Shown here: positions 1-6,469 of the stretch, in pieces
Layout: every line of letters starts with the position of its first letter
Position numbering within the stretch: the stretch's first letter is position 1
Source of the DNA: an uncultured Opitutia bacterium
GTDB lineage: Bacteria; Verrucomicrobiota; Verrucomicrobiia; Opitutales; UBA953
NCBI GenBank assembly: GCA_937875975.1
Contig: CALEEU010000409.1
Location: 1-9,377, forward strand
DNA length: 9,377 nt
Direction of reading: 5' to 3'
Notes under the pieces: model-generated
Told to the model about the DNA's origin: nothing
Seen by the model: only the letters and a program-made list of their open reading frames with translations
Database searches by the model: none
Program-made: the position numbers and the translations under genes

Positions 1-1389
1 CTCGCGGATGACCTCTGCTACGGCGACCTCGGCTGCTACGGCGCGACCGATGTGGCTACGCCGAATCTGGACCAGATGGCGAAGGAAGGCGCCAGGCTGA
101 CCAGCTTCTACGTTTCGCCCGTTTGTTCGCCATCCCGCGCCTCGCTCATGACGGGCTGCATCGCGCAGCGCGTGGGAATTGGCGGCGTGCTCTTCCCGCG
201 GAACAACCACGGCCTGAACCCGGACGAAAAGACCCTGCCGGAACTGCTCAAGGCCCAGGGTTACGCCACGGCCATCGTCGGCAAATGGCATCTCGGCAAC
301 CAGGACCTGTTTCAGCCGCTGAACCACGGGTTTGACTCCTGGTATGGGACGCCCGCCTCCAACAGCCAGGGCTTTGATCCCGCTCTCAAGAAGTTTGCTC
401 CCGATTGCACGTGGCGCGAGGGCCAGACCCGCGAGAGCCTCCTCAAGATGAAGGAAGCGCCGTGTCCGCTGGTCCGGGACAACGTGGTCATCGAGGTGCC
501 CGCCGACCAGAGCCAGATCACGCAGCGCTACACGCGCGAAGCCATCCGCTTCATCACCGAAAACCAGGACGGGCCGTTCTTTCTCTACCTGCCGCACAAC
601 ATGCCGCACATCCCGCTGCATGCGTCGGCGGACTTCGTGGGCAAAAGCCAGCGAGGCATCTACGGCGACGCGATTCAGGAACTCGACTGGAGCACTGGGG
701 AGATTTTGCGCACTTTGAAGGAACTCGGGCTCGATGAAAACACGCTCGTGATGTTCCTGTCGGACAACGGCCCCAACACGGCCACCGGCGGCCGGACCGG
801 ACCCTTGAACGGCAGCAAAGGCTCGAATCTCGAAGGCGGCGTCCGGGTTCCATTCGTCGCCCGGTGGCCGGGAAAGATCCCGGCGGGAACCGTGTCTGCC
901 GAACCCATCACCATCATGGATTTGCTGCCGACGCTGACCCAGCTCGCCGGCGGCGACGTTCCCACGGACCGCGTAATCGATGGAAGGGACATCTGGCAGC
1001 TGCTCGCCGGAAAGCCCGATGCCAAATCACCTCATGAGGCCATCTACTACCTGCGGGGCCGCGGCGTTGACGGCATCCGCGTCGGCGACTGGAAATACCT
1101 TGCCGTAGAGCCGTCTGATAAGAAGGGTTCGAAAGTGGAGGTCGAGTTGACTGCGGAGGAGCAAAACCTTCCCCGCAAAGAGCGGAACGCGCTCATCAAG
1201 GAACGGAGCAAAGCGGCGCAGGAGCCCCGGGGCGACATCGAGATGCTTTTCAACCTTCGCGACGACCTCGGCGAGCAGCGGAACGTGATCGGCGACCATC
1301 CCGAGATCGCGGCCCGGCTGAAAAAGCAGCTCAGAGAGTTTGAAGCGCGCTTCAAGAAATCCACCCGGCCCGCCGGCACCGCCGGGTAG
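1..1389 (+). CDS. Sulfatase, formylglycine-dependent (5' end cut by window edge)
   Basis: Hydrolyses sulfate esters, probably of polysaccharides. The reading frame is open from base 1 and begins inside the conserved N-terminal metal-binding stretch (ADDLCYGDLGCYG), so the true start and any signal peptide lie upstream; the GTG at 52 is internal. Seen: the C-x-P-S-R signature at partial residues 42-46 (CSPSR), whose Cys is converted to formylglycine by a maturase in this family; GKWHLG at residues 94-99; the PHNMPH block; SDNGPN near base 760, supplying metal ligands; and LEGGVRVPFVARWPG, typical of bacterial arylsulfatases. About 462 residues are present, so little more than the extreme N-terminus is missing. 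Such enzymes are normally secreted or periplasmic and are abundant in PVC-group bacteria. The substrate cannot be told. The stop is TAG at 1387-1389. It looks unrelated to the downstream operon. Confidence 0.95.
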   Translation, partial: LADDLCYGDLGCYGATDVATPNLDQMAKEGARLTSFYVSPVCSPSRASLMTGCIAQRVGIGGVLFPRNNHGLNPDEKTLPELLKAQGYATAIVGKWHLGNQDLFQPLNHGFDSWYGTPASNSQGFDPALKKFAPDCTWREGQTRESLLKMKEAPCPLVRDNVVIEVPADQSQITQRYTREAIRFITENQDGPFFLYLPHNMPHIPLHASADFVGKSQRGIYGDAIQELDWSTGEILRTLKELGLDENTLVMFLSDNGPNTATGGRTGPLNGSKGSNLEGGVRVPFVARWPGKIPAGTVSAEPITIMDLLPTLTQLAGGDVPTDRVIDGRDIWQLLAGKPDAKSPHEAIYYLRGRGVDGIRVGDWKYLAVEPSDKKGSKVEVELTAEEQNLPRKERNALIKERSKAAQEPRGDIEMLFNLRDDLGEQRNVIGDHPEIAARLKKQLREFEARFKKSTRPAGTAG

Positions 1390-1466
1390 GTTTTTCGAAG
1401 TCCCTCACTGAAACGCCAAGGATGGGCGCGCCGCCGCAATGGCGATGCGAAAATTGATCGAGGTTT

Positions 1467-1650
1467 TCATGGCTGCTGAGCCTTGCGCTGGAGCCGTTCC
1501 TGATTCGTCTGACGCATCACTTCACGCTGCTCCGGCGTGAGCTCTTTCCACACGTCCGTGCCGTGCCGTTTGAACGCCTCGGCGACCTTGGCGGAGGCTT
1601 CGGCCTGGATCGCGTTGAAGTCGGAAAGCAGTTGCTCGTGGTGGGAACAC
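1467..1650 (-). pseudogene. C-terminal remnant of an unrecognised gene, truncated by repeat copy 1
   Basis: Read on the minus strand, the sequence next to repeat copy 1 gives an open frame of about 55 codons ending in TGA at 1469-1467. The peptide is strongly helical and charged, with segments such as AEAFKRHGTDVWKELTPEQR and RQTNQERLQRKAQQP. The composition looks like real protein rather than an antisense shadow. No start codon is visible: the unique sequence stops where the 92-bp element begins at 1651, although the frame runs on open into the element. The LTPEQR pattern is reminiscent of small periplasmic helical proteins, but this is too weak to name a family. It is best read as the surviving 3' end of a gene disrupted by the repeat. 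Confidence 0.5.
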
Positions 1651-1742
1651 GGGGTCAGGCCGCTCCCTGGTGGTGCGCGCTCCTTAAAATCCCTGTAATG
1701 TGCGGTTTTAGGAGCGCGTGAATCGTGGAGCGGCCTGACCCC
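1651..1742. repeat. 92-bp doubly palindromic REP-like element, copy 1 (away from the transposase)
   Basis: The outer arms are GGGGTCAGGCCGCTCC (1651-1666) and its exact reverse complement (1727-1742). Inside lies a second inverted repeat, CGCGCTCCTTAAAA (1676-1689) against TTTTAGGAGCGCG (1706-1718), with one bulged T. It could fold as a long interrupted hairpin or cruciform. By eye it matches copies 2 and 3 at 86 of 92 positions each, with all differences outside the outer arms. Upstream it shares GGGAACAC (1643-1650) with copy 2; downstream it lacks the TTAGTTCGAGC tail of the other two. It cuts a gene remnant on its left. Its link to the RAYT at 6470-7369 makes it a candidate non-autonomous mobile REP/BIME. 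Confidence 0.93.
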
Positions 1743-1890
1743 TTTTGTTTTGCATCATCACATGAACATCAACGTTCTTCGCCAGGGCAATACGTGTGAC
1801 ACGATCATGTCCGATCGCGCCGGTTCGTCCGGCCTGCTCGCCTAGGTCTGCGCCCGCGAACTCCAGCAGACTGGCAAAGGCCCGGACCCT

Positions 1891-1906
1891 GTCAACGGGG
1901 GTTGAC
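1891..1906. promoter_or_regulatory. Small palindrome GTCAAC-GGGG-GTTGAC
   Basis: Perfect 6-bp arms with a 4-base centre, about 110 bp before the glycosyltransferase start. The adjoining TGACCCCTT (1903-1911) is the same nine bases that close the outer arm of all three 92-bp elements, so this may be a decayed repeat end rather than an operator. No function can be assigned from sequence. Confidence 0.25.
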
Positions 1907-1974
1907 CCCTTGGGGCTCGCGCTCATCGGGCGACCCTGCATCAGGGGTTGCCTGCCCGAAGCCATGCGTGCAGA

Positions 1975-1987
1975 GTATCGTCGATAC
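1975..1987. promoter_or_regulatory. Palindrome GTATCG-T-CGATAC just upstream of the operon
   Basis: A 13-base perfect palindrome with a single central base lies 26 bp before the ATG at 2014. Its position and symmetry suit a binding site for a dimeric repressor, possibly one governing the disaccharide operon. It is seen once only, no regulator gene lies in the window, and a chance palindrome of this length is possible. Confidence 0.3.
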
Positions 1988-2013
1988 GCCGGTCACCCGC
2001 CCGGTCTTCACGC

Positions 2014-3396
2014 ATGACCACCTCCGAACCCCCCCTCAAAATCGATGACTGTCTGGCCCGCACTACGGCGGGCGGTTTCCCGCGCATCGCCATGGTCTCG
2101 ACGCATGGTTACGTGGCGGCCCAGCCGCCGCTCGGGAAGGCGGACACCGGCGGGCAGGTCGTCTATGTGCTGGAGCTTGCCCGTAAGCTGGCGGACATGG
2201 GCTACGAGGTAGATATCTGGACCCGGCAATTCGAAGGCCAGCCGGAGGTGGACGTGATGGGGGACCGGGTCCGCGTGCTGCGCGTGCCCTGCGGCGGACC
2301 GGAGTTCATCCCCAAGGAATATCTGTACCGTACGCTCAAGGAATGGACGCACAAGGTGCTGGCGATCGTGCGCAAGCACGACCTCACTTACGCCTTCATC
2401 AACAGCCATTATTGGGACGCCGGCTACGCCAGCCAATTGCTGGCGGAGGCGTTGGCGATGCCGCATGTGCATACGCCGCACTCGCTCGGCAGCTGGAAGC
2501 AGTCGCAGATGCTCGCCGACTACCCCGGCCACGCCGACGAGTTCGAGCGGCGGTACAATTTCAAGGAACGTATCCATCATGAGCGGCTGATCTACGCCGA
2601 ATGCGACCTGGTGATTGCCACCACGCCCGTCCAGACCGACCTGCTGGTCAGCGACTACGGCGTGCAACGCAACCGGGTGCGCATGATCCCTCCAGGTTAC
2701 GACGACAACCGTTTCTTCCCGGTCTCCGCCGCCACCCGGCAGGTCGCCCGCGAACGGCTCGGCTTCAAAGGGCCGACCGTCCTCGCGCTCGGGCGGCTGG
2801 CGCGCAACAAGGGATACGACCTGCTCATCCGCTCCTTCGCGGTGGTGACGAAGCGGGTGCCGGACGCGCGTCTGCGCATCGCGGCGGGGGGGATGGAGCT
2901 CGGTGGCCGCGAGCAGAAGCTCATGGATGAGCTGACCATGCTGGTGGCGGAACTCGGCCTCGGCGAGCAGGTGATCTTCGACCAGTTCATCCCCGCCGCC
3001 GACCTGCCGGACTGGTACCGCGCCGCCGACTGCTTCGTGCTCTGCTCGCGGTACGAGCCGTTCGGCATGACCGCCGTCGAGTCGATGGCCTGCGGTACGC
3101 CGACCGTCGTGACCTGCCATGGCGGCCTATGGCGCACGGTGGTCTATGGCGTCCATGCCTTGGTGACCGACCCCTTCGACGCCGAGGACATGGGCATCAC
3201 CATCGCCAAGGTCCTGACCTTACGCGGTCTCGACTACATGCTGCGTACGCGCGCCCCCCGGCGTGCGCGGGCGTCCTTCACCTGGACCGGTATCGCCCAG
3301 CAGTTGCTGGGCGCGGCGGAGAACCGCGGCCTGCGCGGGCTCAACTCGCCGGACTTCGCTCAGGGCGAAGAAGGCGCCTTCCTCGACTTCCTGTGA
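2014..3396 (+). CDS. GT4 glycosyltransferase, mannosylfructose-phosphate synthase-like (sucrose-phosphate synthase superfamily)
   Basis: A cytoplasmic 460-residue GT-B enzyme expected to transfer a hexose from a sugar nucleotide to fructose-6-phosphate. Seen: the N-terminal STHGYVAAQPPLG-ADTGGQVVYVLELA block (residues 29-56, GGQ loop), INSHYWDAGYAS (129-140), HTPHSLGSWK (153-162), MIPPGYDDNRF (224-234), the donor-site LGRLARNKGYDLL (259-271, with R261 and K266), and the C-terminal E-x7-E motif in EPFGMTAVESMACGTPTV (E348, E356). From memory, these blocks resemble Agrobacterium MfpsA, which uses GDP-mannose, more closely than plant or cyanobacterial sucrose-phosphate synthases; UDP-glucose and sucrose-6-phosphate cannot be excluded. 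ATG at 2014 is chosen because the family blocks begin about 23 residues in and the open frame upstream looks non-coding. No clear ribosome site is seen. It is the first gene of a three-gene operon; the next starts 13 bp after its stop. Confidence 0.9.
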   Translation: MTTSEPPLKIDDCLARTTAGGFPRIAMVSTHGYVAAQPPLGKADTGGQVVYVLELARKLADMGYEVDIWTRQFEGQPEVDVMGDRVRVLRVPCGGPEFIPKEYLYRTLKEWTHKVLAIVRKHDLTYAFINSHYWDAGYASQLLAEALAMPHVHTPHSLGSWKQSQMLADYPGHADEFERRYNFKERIHHERLIYAECDLVIATTPVQTDLLVSDYGVQRNRVRMIPPGYDDNRFFPVSAATRQVARERLGFKGPTVLALGRLARNKGYDLLIRSFAVVTKRVPDARLRIAAGGMELGGREQKLMDELTMLVAELGLGEQVIFDQFIPAADLPDWYRAADCFVLCSRYEPFGMTAVESMACGTPTVVTCHGGLWRTVVYGVHALVTDPFDAEDMGITIAKVLTLRGLDYMLRTRAPRRARASFTWTGIAQQLLGAAENRGLRGLNSPDFAQGEEGAFLDFL

Positions 3397-3409
3397 CCGA
3401 CCTCTCCCG

Positions 3410-4207
3410 ATGACCAGACGTCGATCGTCCGCCGCCGTCCGTCTGTTCGTCAGCGACCTCGACGGCACGGTCTTGCCGCTGGCCGGAGGCGATGGGGTGC
3501 GGCGTTTCGCCGCCTGGTGGGATTCCCTGACGCCCGCGACCCGTCCCTTGCTATGTTACAACAGCGGACGTCTCTGCGGCGACGTGCGGGCCGTCGTGCG
3601 GGCCGTCGGGCTGCCGGCCCCCGACTACGTCATCGGCGGCGTCGGCACTTCGCTGACCGACGCCGCGGGCCATCAGCTCCCCGGCTTCCTGGAGCGCTTC
3701 GCGAACGGCTGGGAACGTTCCCGGGTGCAGGAGATCATGGCCGGGGTGCGCGGCATTGAGCCGCACCCTGAACGTTTCCAGAGCCCCTACAAGTCGAGCT
3801 GGTCCCTGCTCGACGCCGATCCCGCGCGCATCACCGCCATCGTCGCCGCCTTGGCTTCGGCCGATCTGCGCGTCCGGGTGATCTATTCCAGCGACCGCGA
3901 CCTGGACGTGCTGCCCGCCGATGCCGGTAAGGGTCATGCCGTCGAGTGGTTGCGGCGGAAGACGCGCGTCGCCGCCCGCAACGTCGTGGTGGCAGGCGAC
4001 ACGGAGAACGACCTTGCGATGTTCGAGCTCCCGGACGTCCGCGGCATCGCCGTGGCGAACGCTCGCCCCGGGCTGCTCGCCGGCCTGTCGACCTGCGACG
4101 TCTACCGCGCGGCGGCGACGGAGGCCGACGGCGTGATCGAAGGTCTGGAATGCTTCGGCCTGCGCCCCCCGCCGGCCAGGCCGCCAGACTTGAAAAGACA
4201 CCCATGA
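3410..4207 (+). CDS. HAD-superfamily sugar phosphatase, sucrose/mannosylfructose-phosphate phosphatase-like
   Basis: A 265-residue soluble phosphatase expected to dephosphorylate the product of the preceding synthase. It belongs to the HAD IIB / sucrose-phosphate phosphatase group. All catalytic motifs are present: FVSDLDGT (residues 13-20, nucleophile D16 and acid/base D18), CYNSGR (49-54), SSWSLL as a substrate-cap segment (129-134), the motif III lysine in AGKGHAVEW (K174), and VAGDTENDLAMF (194-205, D197 and D201 for Mg2+). Length is normal for the family. ATG at 3410 follows the synthase stop by 13 bp, and its TGA overlaps the ATG of the next gene (ATGA, 4204-4207), so the genes are surely co-transcribed and probably translationally coupled. 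Sucrose-6-phosphate versus mannosylfructose-phosphate depends on the synthase partner and cannot be settled here. Confidence 0.9.
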   Translation: MTRRRSSAAVRLFVSDLDGTVLPLAGGDGVRRFAAWWDSLTPATRPLLCYNSGRLCGDVRAVVRAVGLPAPDYVIGGVGTSLTDAAGHQLPGFLERFANGWERSRVQEIMAGVRGIEPHPERFQSPYKSSWSLLDADPARITAIVAALASADLRVRVIYSSDRDLDVLPADAGKGHAVEWLRRKTRVAARNVVVAGDTENDLAMFELPDVRGIAVANARPGLLAGLSTCDVYRAAATEADGVIEGLECFGLRPPPARPPDLKRHP

Positions 4208-6321
4208 GCCTCATCCGCCTGTTCGCCACGCCGCTCGACGGCTCCCTGATCGGCGACCCTTCCGCCACCGCCGCCTTCCGCGATGTCTGGGAGGCGCTGC
4301 CTGCGCGCAGTCGCCCGCTGCTGTGCTTCAATACCGGCCGGCTCAGCGAGGACGTCTTCGCGCGTATCCGTTCCGGCGAGCTGCCGCGCCCGGACTACCT
4401 CATCGCCGCGGTCGGCACCGAGATCTTCGACCTGAAGGACGGACAGCGGATCGCCGCCTACGAACGCCGGATCGCGACCGATTGGGACCGGGCCAAGGTC
4501 GCGGCGCTGGCGGCCCAGATCCCCGGCATCGTCCCGCAGCCGGAAGCATTCCAGACCCCTTGGAAATCGAGCTGGTACTTTCCTTCCGCCGGCCCGGAGG
4601 TCATCGAGGGCATCCGGGGGCGTCTGGCCGAACAAGGCCTCCGGTCGGCGGTCGTCTACTCGAACAGCCGCGACCTGGATTTCATCCCCGCCGGATCGAG
4701 CAAAGGTCGCGCCTTGGCCTGGCTCTGTTCGTTCCTTGGAATCGACCCCGGCGCCGTGCTCGTCGCCGGCGACCGCGGGAGCGACCGCAGCATGTTCGAA
4801 CTGCCCGGCGTCCGCGGCATCCTGGGCGACAATGCTCAGCCGGAACTGCTCGGCGCGGTGGTCGGCCGGGATGTCTACCAGTCGCAACGGCCATTCGCCC
4901 ACGGCCTATTGGACGGACTCCGGCGTTTCGGAGTGTTGTCACCGGAGGCCGTGTCGGCCCGGCCGAGCGGGTCCGAGGTGACGGGCGACGGACGGGACGA
5001 AGAGATGCGCCTGCTCCTAGGCGGCGAAGCGGAGGCGGACCTGACCGCGGAGGAGACGGCGCTGATCTCCGAAGGTTACCGGCGCGCGTTGGACTGCCTG
5101 CGTCGCAACCTGACGCCGCGGGGCTTCTCCGCCTGCAGTCTGGATGACAACGAGGTGACCGGGACCGACGTCAACTACCGCAGCGTGTGGGGCCGGGACG
5201 CGGCGGTCACGATCCTGGGAAGTCTTTGCACCAACGAGCCGGACATCATCGACGCGGCGCGGCGCAGCCTCGAGACCTTGCTGGGTGCGACGACCAAGGA
5301 CGGACAGGTCCCAGCCAACGTGCGCATCGACGACGGCGTCCCTGATTACAGCGGGGTCGGCGGCATCGCCGCCATCGACAGCGCCATCTGGCTGGTCATC
5401 GCCACGCACGATTTCGTCCTGCATACCGCCGACCACGAGTTCCTGGTCCGCCACCGGGACACACTGGCGGCGATCATGCGCTGGCTGCAGGCCCAAGACT
5501 CCAACCGGGACGGCCTGCTCGAGATTCCCGAGGCGGGCGACTGGACGGACCTGTTCGGCCGCAGCTACAACGTCCTCTACGATGAGGTGCTGTGGTACCG
5601 CGCCAAGGTCTGCTGGGGCCAGCTGCTGATGCGTCTGGGCCAGGACGACGAAGCAATCCGGCAGCTGGGCGACTCGCAGCAGATTCGGGGCCGGATCCTG
5701 CATGTCTTCTGGCCGACCACCGCCAAGCCTGAGCAGCCCCCGCTCTCGCCGACCTTCGCCGACCGGCAGTTCTCGCTCGGCGACGCGCGGTATCTGTTGG
5801 CGGAAGTCTCGCCATTCGGCTTTAGCTGGCGCTGCGACGTACTGGGCAACGTCCTCGGATTCTTGTTCAACGTACTGGACGTGCCCAGGGCGCGCACGGC
5901 CTTATCCTTCATGTGGGGAGTGGGCGTCAACCACCCCTGGCCGGTGGCCAATCTCTATCCGGTCGTGCACTCCGGCGACCCGGAATGGAAGGCCTATTAC
6001 ACCGTCAATCTGCTCAACCTGCCCCACCACTATCATAACGGGGGGGTCTGGTCGTTCATCGGCGGCCTATGGGTCGGCTTCATCCATCGCCTGGGGCAGT
6101 CGCGGGCGGCGGCCCGCGAGCTCGCGCGTCTGGCGAGATGCAACCGGCAAGGCCGTCTGCATGCCTGGGAGTTCAACGAGTGGCACCACGGCACCACCGG
6201 CCGACCGATGGGCAAGGCTTACCAGGCTTGGTCTGCGGCCACTTATCTGAAGGCGTGCCACGAACTGGGCTTTGCCGGCGGGGAGGCCCGTGCGCCCAGT
6301 TCGTCGACGCCACCTTCTTAG
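4204..6321 (+). CDS. Fusion: inactive SPP-like HAD domain + GH100/invertase-like glycoside hydrolase
   Basis: 705 residues in two domains. Residues 1 to about 245 are a paralogue of the preceding phosphatase (shared RPLLC-N-GRL, PDYLIAAVGTEI, KSSW, SRDLDF, VAGD, MFELPGVRGI), but the nucleophile motif reads ATPLDGS: Pro10 replaces the catalytic Asp, and the later GDxxND reads GDRGSD. It is therefore very probably not a phosphatase. Residues about 280-690 resemble the (alpha/alpha)6-barrel neutral/alkaline invertases (GH100) and debranching-type hydrolases: YRSVWGRDA (325-333), GIAAIDSAIW (387-396), HHYHNGGVWSF (608-618) and FNEWHHGTTGRPMGKAYQAW (657-676). By remembered alignment with Anabaena InvA, D392 and E659 fall where the catalytic Asp and Glu lie, so this half looks active. 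Likely role: hydrolysis of sucrose or the operon's own disaccharide, with the dead domain binding or sensing the phosphorylated sugar; both are inference. The start at 4204 overlaps the upstream stop by four bases. There is no signal peptide, so it is cytoplasmic. Confidence 0.85.
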   Translation: MSLIRLFATPLDGSLIGDPSATAAFRDVWEALPARSRPLLCFNTGRLSEDVFARIRSGELPRPDYLIAAVGTEIFDLKDGQRIAAYERRIATDWDRAKVAALAAQIPGIVPQPEAFQTPWKSSWYFPSAGPEVIEGIRGRLAEQGLRSAVVYSNSRDLDFIPAGSSKGRALAWLCSFLGIDPGAVLVAGDRGSDRSMFELPGVRGILGDNAQPELLGAVVGRDVYQSQRPFAHGLLDGLRRFGVLSPEAVSARPSGSEVTGDGRDEEMRLLLGGEAEADLTAEETALISEGYRRALDCLRRNLTPRGFSACSLDDNEVTGTDVNYRSVWGRDAAVTILGSLCTNEPDIIDAARRSLETLLGATTKDGQVPANVRIDDGVPDYSGVGGIAAIDSAIWLVIATHDFVLHTADHEFLVRHRDTLAAIMRWLQAQDSNRDGLLEIPEAGDWTDLFGRSYNVLYDEVLWYRAKVCWGQLLMRLGQDDEAIRQLGDSQQIRGRILHVFWPTTAKPEQPPLSPTFADRQFSLGDARYLLAEVSPFGFSWRCDVLGNVLGFLFNVLDVPRARTALSFMWGVGVNHPWPVANLYPVVHSGDPEWKAYYTVNLLNLPHHYHNGGVWSFIGGLWVGFIHRLGQSRAAARELARLARCNRQGRLHAWEFNEWHHGTTGRPMGKAYQAWSAATYLKACHELGFAGGEARAPSSSTPPS

Positions 6322-6346
6322 CCTCCACTGCGCCCTCATCGAGTCG

Positions 6347-6389
6347 AACACGGGGAACACGGGGTCACGGGGAACACGGGGTCAGGCCG
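6347..6389 (+). repeat. Short tandem AACACGGGG units leading into repeat copy 2
   Basis: AACACGGGG occurs at 6347-6355, 6356-6364 and 6373-6381. The 12-mer AACACGGGGTCA occurs at 6356-6367 and 6373-6384, a 17-bp step, the second running into the outer arm of the 92-bp element. It looks like slipped or repeated insertion of the element's left tip. The same AACACGGGGTCA precedes copy 1 (1646-1657). Confidence 0.75.
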
Positions 6390-6469
6390 CTCCCTGATAG
6401 TGTGCGCTCCTTAAAATCCCTGTAAGGTGTGGTTTTAGGAGCGCGTGAATGGTGGAGCGGCCTGACCCC
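6378..6469. repeat. 92-bp doubly palindromic REP-like element, copy 2 (at the 3' end of the transposase gene)
   Basis: The same architecture and orientation as copy 1: 16-bp outer arms at 6378-6393 and 6454-6469, with the inner GCGCTCCTTAAAA / TTTTAGGAGCGC pair between them. It sits between the converging operon (stop 6321) and the RAYT gene, whose TTA stop complement starts on the next base (6470). The strong fold could also act as a two-way transcription terminator here, although no U-tract is placed as in a classical intrinsic terminator. The TTAGTTCGAGC following it (6470-6480) recurs after copy 3. Confidence 0.93.

Larger units (their letters stand above)
1743..2013. other. Spacer upstream of the disaccharide operon; possible control region
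   Basis: No gene is recognised here. A minus-strand frame covers most of it (1708-1965, about 85 codons, including KNVDVHVMMQNKRG) but starts in non-descript sequence, runs into repeat copy 1 and matches nothing I know. Two small palindromes are visible (1891-1906 and 1975-1987). The leftmost bases after the repeat are AT-rich (TTTTGTTTTGCATCATCA). I cannot identify a convincing -35/-10 pair, but the operon promoter should lie in this stretch because the upstream genes are unrelated. Confidence 0.5.

Noticed and set aside
52..54. GTG as the sulfatase start
   Set aside because: The conserved sulfatase N-terminal block (ADDLCYGDLGCYG) lies in frame upstream of it up to base 1, so the gene begins before the window.
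1708..1965. 85-codon minus-strand frame beside repeat copy 1
   Set aside because: It ends inside the repeat and has no recognisable domain. It could be a gene scrap, but the evidence is too thin to list as a gene.
2008..3120. 370-codon minus-strand open frame opposite the glycosyltransferase
   Set aside because: It lies wholly antisense to a gene with clear family motifs; the product is His/Arg/Gly-rich and resembles nothing. It is a by-product of high GC at third positions.
3946..4203. An extra 86-codon N-terminal extension of the fusion protein
   Set aside because: The extension overlaps the phosphatase in another frame and reads as Arg-rich noise; the ATGA overlap at 4204-4207 and the start of the HAD fold fix the start at 4204.
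4102..5703. Long minus-strand open frames opposite the fusion gene (4102-4902, 5017-5703)
   Set aside because: Antisense shadows of a motif-rich gene; composition is atypical and no start or family is recognised.
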